Below, piece after piece: positions 58,282 to 64,000 of a stretch of 64,000 nucleotides of DNA. Each line of letters starts with the position of its first letter. The first letter of the stretch is position 1. A program made the translations under genes and the position numbers. The stretch covers positions 124,001 through 188,000 of the forward strand of contig NW_026705786.1 of NCBI RefSeq assembly GCF_029867415.1. The letters are read 5' to 3'. This DNA comes from Vicia villosa. Lineage: Eukaryota; Streptophyta; Magnoliopsida; Fabales; Fabaceae. The notes below the pieces were generated by a model. That model made no database searches and was not told the DNA's origin. It saw only the letters and a list, made by a program, of their open reading frames with translations.

Positions 58282-61200
58282 CCGACTTTTATTTTATCCA
58301 ATTTTTAGAAAGGCTAAAAGAACAGAAAAATACTTTTTTAAAAGAGTTTGAGTTTAGGGGGTAGGTTATACAAAGGGAAGGTTTAAAGCACCCTTTGTAT
58401 CCATGGTTATCCATGGGCTCTTAATTGCTTAGCTCATTTTGTTTGTTTTCAAAAATGTTTGAAGTGTGGAAAAAGAATTTTGTTTAAGGACTTTAGCATG
58501 TAAATAAGCGTAGCCTTTTTGAAAATTGATTTTGAAAAGAGTGGGAAAAAGATTTTGAATTTAGAGCAAGCAATTAATAGCAACTACCCTAAGTTTTAAA
58601 ATTTGTTCTATTTGCTCTTCAGGGCTATCCATACCATAGGAGGGTAGGAAGTCCTTTCATTGGATTTTGAAGGGTCATCGAGATTATCGTTCGCCACAAG
58701 ACTGTCACCGCCATAAAGAGGGCAAGTAGTCTAAGTGAAGGATATAATAGTCATTTAATCTTTAGACAACAGACGAGGATACCTTAGCAATGGGGACAAT
58801 CATCCTTTATAAGGCAACCTCTAGGGACAAAATGGATGATGAATGAACTGAGGGCAACATTTGCTTTAGGTATCCTCGGAATCGAGGGACTTGACTATTT
58901 TAAAGGCAACAAATAATAAGGCAACAAGGCAACAAATAATAAGACAAAAGGCAACAAGAGAGGTTACCCTAAAGGTGTGTGTGTGGCACAATCACGTGGT
59001 TAATTCAGATATCTTATCTTGTAATTAGTTATTCTAATTCAATTAACAGGCTTGCACTCCCTAGGATTACTAACCACGCAATTAAAAAATACAGAAATTA
59101 AAGGCAGAATTTAAAAGTCCTACGCTATTACAATAAACACCTGTAGGCAGAAAAATAAAGGCGGAAATATAAACCTAAACTATTACAATAAACACCTGCA
59201 TGGAAAATAGAGGCAAAATATAGAAGAAATATAACTAAGCTATTACAAGGCTTTGGGGCAGATACATTATGAATCAAGAATTATATAATAATAAGGCAAA
59301 GGCAAATAAAAGGTATTGATAATCTTGATTAACCTAATTAATTTAAAAATCGGCTATTCTTGATTTATTTATTTTTATGAACCCTAATTTATTTTATATT
59401 ATCCTAAATTATTAATCCTAATTTTTAAATCAATTACCTTAATTTAATCAATTATCTTAACTAATTAAATTAACTAATTAAATTAACTAAATTAAATTAA
59501 TTTATATGAAAAAAGATTTTTTGTTTTGTAAGAAAAAAAGGTTTTTTTGATTATTTAAAGATTATTACAACAATTTAAAAAAAAAACAAAATAGAAAGAA
59601 AAAGGAAGAATATGTAATTAAAAATAAAAAAATTCAAAAACTTGCGTATGGATCCTATGTGGTACACCTTAGATGGGTCATGGTACGCCTGCAGGCTCAG
59701 GTGCGTTGGTTGGAGGGAGTGCTTGATCTGATGGAAGAGCACTGAGGGAACACGGTATCCAAGTAAGTCATAACGCACTGAATCGTTCCAGACTTCAAAC
59801 CAAACGCGCGCGCTTTCCACCCACTCCAAGGACGACACCTCATCATCTTCAACCTTCGTCCGTCGTATTAGGTCCTGTACCTTTTACCTACGGACAAGGT
59901 TTCGTAGCCATAGCCCTGCATGCTATAAAATCCACAAAACACAACAAATGTTTCGCGACCCCATGAATGGAATCGTCCAGACCTCACGAATCTAATGGCA
60001 CACGTAATTGGATCTAATTTTGCCTAAAACGAAAAGCCCTAATTGAGAGCTTCGAAACCCTACAATGGCAAAACACTCATAGCAGCATATAAATGCAATT
60101 AACATTCCAAAATCGATCATAACATCATTCTAATCATAAATATGCAACCAAATTTTGCTTAAAAGGCATGAATAATGGAAATCGAGTTCATGAAAGATGG
60201 TGCAAACCGTGGCAAATTAGGGATGATTCTTGGTGCTGCAAGGCTTGGTAATGATCTGGAATGAATCAGGGAAGCTTGAGGAACGTGCTTTGATCTCTGA
60301 CAACTCCTGAATTGGCTTGTAATTAGGAATTTGAGTCTGAAATTTTCTTGAATATGAAGGGCTCGGCTTAGGGCTTTCTGATGCTTCAAAAACGTGTGCT
60401 CTAAGTCTGCAATGTTTGAGTACTTATAATAGAAGGATTTAGGGCAACAAAACTCAATCAAATCCCTTTGAATCCATGATTGCCAATTTGAAAATTTTGA
60501 TTCATAAATATTTCTAATTTTGGCCAATATTTGATTCTGTCACTCCAATTTTGCATGAATTTTGAATGATTATATGGCATAATTAATGATTGGAATCAAG
60601 TGGAAATAGAATCAAAACAAATCCTCTTAATATTTTTCACATTATTTGATTTATATTATATTTTTCATGAATTAAATTCAATAAAAATATGAATATTAAA
60701 CCAAAAATGTGGCATTGGATATGGGGCCCTAAATGTTATGAGGACAAAGATTGGATCTTAAAAACTTGGGCCAATTTGCAAAGAAATTCATTTTGAGGCC
60801 TTTTATTTCACATTTTTCTCCTTAAAATAGTCCAACTTTGACAAGACATATCTCCCTCAATTTTTAAGATATGAAGGAGTTCTAGGACTTTTTGGAAACC
60901 TCAAGATGTCCTATATAAGCCACTTTGGAACCTTTTTTCCATTTGAGGATTTTATCTTGATGATATGGGCTTTGACAAAAAACTGCTTTTGGTTGACTTT
61001 CAAAAAGGACCTATAGTCTTTTGATCCATATCTCTCAAATGAAGCATTTTTAAACTTGGCATGTGAGAGACAAAGTTGTAGAGAATTCAATTTTCTTCCA
61101 ATTGAGCTTTGGATGGAAAAAATTTTATGTTCCATGTGAAAGTTATGGCTGGTCAAAGTTCAGTTGACTTTCGGTCAAAAAACCCTAATTTAGAAACTTT

Positions 61201-61596
61201 AGGTTTTGTTGATTTCTGAACTTTCCTTGATGAATCATGATCAACCCTTGATCAAATGATGAATGATACTTCAAAATGAGGATGTTGACCAAAAATCATA
61301 AATTTTGACTGTACTTTGACCACAGTTGACTTTTAGGTCAAACTAGTCGACTATTGACTTTCTGAGCAATTGCCTGAGCAATCCTTGGAATTGAAGCCTG
61401 AATTTTGTCATAGAGATAATTTGAAACATCATGAACCATCTGAAATCCATTGGGGACCTTGATTTATTAATTCTCTTTAGAGAAATTAAAACCCTAGTTT
61501 AGGAGGTCATTGTTTAGGAGAGTATGCCCTGGAGTCTTGAACCTTGGTATGAGTTTTGAAAAGTGAAATGAGATGGGAAAATTTTGGAGTATGACA
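58282..61596 (-). repeat. Tat/Ogre-like LTR, minus strand
   Basis: About 3.3 kb. The minus-strand start TGTCATACTCC is at 61596. The other end is set just before the PBS-like site and is approximate. A TATA-like TATTATAAG lies on the minus strand near 60422-60431. 59330-59620 is very AT-rich. 60020-60310 matches 1-316. No gene is present; the frames at 59575-59838, 60159-60527 and 61514-61957 have no recognisable product. Confidence 0.75.
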
Positions 61597-61612
61597 GCTG
61601 CCCCAGTTCAAT
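61597..61612 (-). other. PPT of the minus-strand Tat/Ogre-like element
   Basis: On the minus strand the sequence TTGAACTGGGGCAGC directly precedes the LTR start TGTCATAC at 61596. Its position fits a PPT, although it is less purine-rich than the copia and LARD tracts. Confidence 0.6.
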
Positions 61613-61789
61613 CTTCTTAATCCTGAAGATGTAGAGTGGTTTGTATGCCAGTCGGTATCTGACGGTAGAAGATGATTGAATACTAGAGTACCCAGAAATT
61701 GGCACCATCGGGGATGAGCTTAGAGATGCCACCAGGATATTGAGAGAATTGATTAAGATGGGCTTAAAGATGCCATCTAGCTTGATAAG

Positions 61790-62375
61790 TTTGAGAGTCA
61801 TAATATGTCGTACGTTAGACTGTATCTGTATTGATGAATGTCTGGATGAGCTGTACGTTAGGCTGTAGGATGATCGTACGTTAGACCGGATTCTATTGCA
61901 TTGATAAATGTCTGGATAAGTAAGCCGTTCATTAGGCTGTACATTAGGACAAGTCATACGCTAGACTGGGTCCGATTGCATTGATAGATGTCTGGAAAGT
62001 CGTACGTTAGGCTGAAGGATGGATCGTATGTTAGACCAGGTTCCCTGTGTTGATAGTTGTCAGAATACACCGTACGTCAGGTTGTATTCTAGGATGAGTC
62101 ATACGCTAGACTAAATCCTTAGTATTGAAAAGTAACAGAATGAGTCGTGCGTTAGGCTGAACTTGGATGAGTCGTATGGTAGACTGGATCAACTGTTTTG
62201 AGGAGTATCAGAATGAGCCATACGTTATACTGCCAAGGATGGGTCGTATGTTAGACCGAATCGAATGTATTGATAACTCTGAATAAGCCATACTTTAGGC
62301 TACTAAGGATGGGTCGTACGTTAGACTGAATCCAATAATTGTCAGAATGAGCCGTACGTTAGGCTTTGCCTTGAA
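61790..62375. repeat. Array of CGTACGTTAG units in the 3' region
   Basis: Two alternating half-units, TCGTACGTTAGAC and CCGTACGTTAGGC with variants, recur about 15 times. Full units of roughly 75-80 bp are separated by ATTGATA...TGTCAGAAT-like spacers. The core CGTACG is palindromic. Confidence 0.85.
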
Positions 62376-63549
62376 TGAATTTCAGATTTGAGTTGTTGCT
62401 TTGATTATCTCTATAATGTACCTGTAAGATAACATTCACTTGGTAGCAATGTCAGTTTTATGCAATGTTTATGATGCATGTAATGAATGAGATGAAGTTC
62501 TCAAAATAAATGAGGAACTTTGTATGTTGTGTATGAATTAGAAATGTATGTAATGAATAGGAAGTATGTATGATGTATGATTATGATTTATGCTGCGTGG
62601 AGTATTTCAGAGAGCTTGAAGCTCTGTAGTAATGGGATCCTGATGCCCGATCTTGTATTGAAGATGTACAGCTGGAGATTTATGATTTCTGCTTGGGGAT
62701 GAAAGCGATTTGAATGATTGATCTTGATACACCCTGACTGGGGATAAGAGAGATGAATAACCCTGTTTGGAGAAGACAAAGTGTCGGGGAACTGGCAGTG
62801 CCGAAGATGTAAACTTCGTCGGGGAATTGAATCTCTGTTGGGAAGAGAACTTTTAATGATTACTCCGTGGGGATCCCTCCAGGCTATTGACTCTGAGGGA
62901 GAACTTCTGGATTACTTAGACATTTTCTAATTGCCTTTCCTGTCTTTTACAAATATACAAATATTTTACGAAGATAAATATTAATCATGTTCATATGCAT
63001 ATGTTCATTCAAGATTATCATTCGACGTTTTGCGCATTCGAGAAAGAAATAAATACTCAGGAGAATAGAAAAGAAAATTACTTGTATTAAGGAAGATCCA
63101 TGAATAGGCAAAAAATGATAAGAGAGCAACGTTGTGTGTTTTTTGAAAAAGGTACAAAGTAAAAACAGAAAGAAAGATAGCTATGTGACAATGATCCTAT
63201 TGTGTTTCAATTCTACTATTGCCATTATGTCTTCAAGCATCTCATCCCTTGCTTGTTGGAGAAAGGTGATTGAATTTGTCGGTGCCTTTTGAACTTGATA
63301 TTGGTAATAAAGCTTGAATGATGAGTGATCTAAGACATAGTCGTACGCTTCAATCCTTAACTTTTGCCTAGGCTGCCTTCTCAGGTTATCAGCCTACCAG
63401 GATACCCTTTTTTTCCCAAGTCGCCCTTTCGGGTTTTCAACTTGCCGGGTGTATATTTTTTTATATATATATCCCTAACTTTTGCCCGAACCTTTTTTGG
63501 TTCACCAGGACGCCCTTACTTTTGCCTAGGTACGTCGACCTAGCGGGTC
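62376..63549 (-). other. 3' region between integrase and repeat array
   Basis: 1.2 kb without a gene. It contains ATG-rich simple stretches (62460-62590) and short repeated 'gggga' blocks (about 62690-62880). Near integrase, at 63350-63540, lie 'acttttgcc' and 'gccctttcgggttttcaac' units like those after integrase in the plus-strand Ogre-like element. Confidence 0.6.
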
Positions 63550-64000
63550 TTATGCGTAGTATTTTTTGACTATGTCTACATTCACAGGGTGTGGAAAGTC
63601 TTCGCCGTCCATAGTAGTGAGTATCATAGCTCCTCTAGAGAATATCTTCTTGATTACAAATGGTCCCTCATATGTGGGAGTCCACTTGCCCCTAAGATCA
63701 CCCTGTGGTAGAATGATTCGCTTTATTAACAAATCACCAGTCTGGTATGGTTGTTGCTTGACTCTTTTGTTGAATGCCTTGATCATACGTTTCTGATATA
63801 ACTGCCCATGACAAACAGCCGCAAGCCTCTTTTCATCAACCAGGTTTATCTGGTCTAGTCAAGTCTGGATCCATTCATCTTCATCTAACTCTGCATCTTT
63901 CATGATCCTCAGAGATGGAATCTGAACTTCAATCGGTAATATTGCTTCCATGCCATAGACTAGTGAAAATGGGGTAGCCCCGGTTAAAGTACGTGTTGAA
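63550..64000 (-). pseudogene. Integrase C-terminal part of the minus-strand Tat/Ogre-like element
   Basis: One minus-strand frame enters the window at 64000 and ends at 63552-63550. It shows [20 protein letters not shown], then VCHGQLYQKRMIKAFNK, then GDLRGKWTPTYEGPFVIKK and the NVDIVKKYYA end. It is close to 56240-56671 in order and sequence. An in-frame TGA at 63861-63859 marks it as a pseudogene in this copy. Catalytic residues lie outside the window. Confidence 0.88.

Larger units (their letters stand above)
58264..64000 (-). mobile_element. Tat/Ogre-like element on the minus strand, partial
   Basis: From right to left, the minus strand shows the integrase C-terminal part (64000-63550), a 3' region with tandem repeats, PPT (61612-61597) and LTR (61596-58282). 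The element continues beyond 64000. LTR similarity with 1-316 shows the family is present at both ends of the window. The LTR is also followed on its far side by PBS-like sequence (58281-58264), so it seems to be shared by or fused to a second unit. Confidence 0.75.

Overview
The window is plant nuclear DNA made almost entirely of nested LTR retrotransposons, and I found no host gene. The element set points to a legume, most likely the pea/vetch/faba bean tribe (Fabeae): SIRE/Maximus-type Ty1/copia elements with an extra env-like ORF, an Ogre-type Ty3/gypsy (Tat) element with a 6.3 kb LTR and an extra ORF1, and non-autonomous Tekay/Del-like elements with 2.5-3 kb LTRs. The species assignment is inference. 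Every long reading frame is a retrotransposon frame and all carry breaks.

Layout. 1-316: piece of a Tat/Ogre-like LTR. 317-9540: minus-strand SIRE-type copia, internally deleted and cut off in its 5' LTR. 9541-34159: plus-strand non-coding LARD-like element ('L1') whose 3' LTR holds two insertions: a very young minus-strand LARD ('L3', 14061-21597, LTRs of equal length, perfect 5-bp target duplication) and a plus-strand SIRE-type copia (21861-33129) with an extra stretch of PBS and leader after its 3' LTR. 34160-35148: minus-strand piece of Tekay-like pol (RT end, RNase H, integrase zinc-finger region), probably the DNA L1 landed in. 35149-41355: second LARD copy ('L2'), carrying a copia solo LTR (36004-37274) and a gypsy solo LTR (37404-39938), each with a perfect target duplication. 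41356 to about 58240: plus-strand Ogre-like element (5' LTR, PBS, leader, ORF1, gag-pro, pol, 3' region) with a SINE in its LTR and no recognisable 3' LTR. About 58264-64000: minus-strand Tat/Ogre-like element entered from its 3' side (LTR, PPT, repeat-rich 3' region, integrase C-terminus), running off the window.

How it works together. The copia and Ogre copies carry their own replication proteins but are broken. The LARDs have PBS, PPT and LTRs but no proteins, so they must have been mobilised in trans; the Tekay-like pol at 34160-35148 shows the likely type of partner. The two SIRE copies can be used to read each other's breaks, and L2 gives the empty-site sequence for the L3 insertion in L1. 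No tRNA gene, rRNA gene, CRISPR array or cellular protein gene is supported.
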